This document shows, piece after piece, positions 6,409 through 6,644 of a DNA stretch of 6,644 nucleotides; position 1 is the first letter of the stretch, and every line of letters starts with the position of its first letter. Origin of the DNA: Bacteroidales bacterium (GTDB lineage: Bacteria; Bacteroidota; Bacteroidia; Bacteroidales; UBA7960); assembly GCA_007123065.1 (NCBI GenBank), contig SKSI01000186.1, positions 1-6,644 on the forward strand, given 5' to 3'. The position numbers and the translations under genes are program-made. The notes beneath the pieces are model-generated. The model had not been told where the DNA came from, searched no databases, and saw nothing but the letters and a program-made list of their open reading frames with translations.

Positions 6409-6440
6409 CAAAAGTAAAGTAAATTTACATAAATACCAAA
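6409..6440 (-). promoter_or_regulatory. Consensus Bacteroidota promoter for the response regulator
   Basis: On the minus strand TTTG (6440-6437) is followed by a 20-nt spacer and TACTTTTG (6416-6409). Both boxes match the -33 TTTG and -7 TAnnTTTG consensus, and the spacing is in the normal range, making this the best promoter in the window. Transcription would start near 6402-6404, giving a leader of about 95 nt that holds the hairpin and the octamer repeats. The -33 box begins directly after the TonB receptor stop codon. Confidence 0.65.
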
Positions 6441-6441
6441 C

Positions 6442-6644
6442 TCAAATTCGAATATTTACACCTATCATAAAATGACGTCCTGCCTGCGGGAAGAATCCAT
6501 CCTCGATAACAACAAGACCTTGCTCCCCTACAACCCCTTTATAAATCCACGCGTTGCTTTCGTATTCATGATTAAAGATATTATTGATTTGAAAAATCAG
6601 TTCCAGATCTTTAAGGAGACTGGTTTCCCATGTGTAATTGATGC
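6442..6644 (-). CDS. TonB-dependent receptor, C-terminal 66 residues (partial, runs off right edge)
   Basis: The minus strand gives 66 residues ending at the TGA at 6444-6442. The segment contains LKDLELIFQINNIFNHEYESNAW-type beta strands, with the family's NNIFN(x)EYESNAW pattern at 20-32. It ends in DGFFPQAGRHFMIGVNIRI, where FFPQAGR is the usual penultimate-strand motif and the last residue sits in a terminal amphipathic beta strand, as expected for a 22-strand outer-membrane barrel recognised by the Bam machinery. These receptors import siderophores, vitamins, glycans or peptides using TonB energy. The plug domain, any SusC-type N-terminal extension and the substrate cannot be seen. The gene runs toward the response regulator on the same strand, 134 nt away. 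Confidence 0.88.
   Translation of the reverse strand, partial: INYTWETSLLKDLELIFQINNIFNHEYESNAWIYKGVVGEQGLVVIEDGFFPQAGRHFMIGVNIRI

Overview
The window looks like a piece of chromosome from a member of the phylum Bacteroidota. The reasons are: a protein with a type IX secretion (T9SS) C-terminal sorting domain, a SusC/RagA-like TonB-dependent receptor C-terminus, a Bacteroidota-style Ddl, and promoter-like octamers matching the phylum's -7 consensus TAnnTTTG upstream of three transcription units. The genus cannot be told from this sequence.

Layout. (1) 1-616, minus strand: the first 205 residues of D-alanine--D-alanine ligase (ddl), running off the left edge. (2) 617-883: a divergent intergenic region with a candidate -7 box on each strand, an imperfect hairpin and a 9-bp inverted repeat. 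(3) 884-4988, plus strand: a tight three-gene run with gaps of 8 and 5 nt. It holds a membrane-anchored protein with four PASTA repeats and no kinase or transpeptidase domain, a 665-residue T9SS cargo protein of unknown function, and an RluD-like 23S rRNA pseudouridine synthase. (4) 4989-5014: a 26-nt convergent gap with a weak hairpin. (5) 5015-6307, minus strand: an NtrC-type response regulator whose AAA+ core keeps Walker A and B but lacks the sigma-54-contacting GAFTGA segment and both expected arginine fingers. (6) 6308-6441: a regulatory stretch with a consensus promoter, a hairpin followed by a T run, and four tandem 8-nt repeats just before the regulator's start codon. (7) 6442-6644, minus strand: the last 66 residues of a TonB-dependent receptor running in from the right.

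How the genes fit together. Ddl makes the D-Ala-D-Ala end of the peptidoglycan stem. PASTA repeats bind peptidoglycan or muropeptides in characterised proteins, so the divergent pair plausibly shares a cell-wall theme. The T9SS protein should be secreted across the outer membrane, and RluD acts on the ribosome; their close packing implies co-transcription but not a shared pathway. The regulator is an orphan here: no histidine kinase is visible, and its immediate upstream neighbour on the same strand is the receptor.

No mobile element, tRNA, rRNA or CRISPR array was seen. Most of the window is ordinary core genome. The most unusual items are the degenerate sigma-54-type activator and its repeat-bearing leader.
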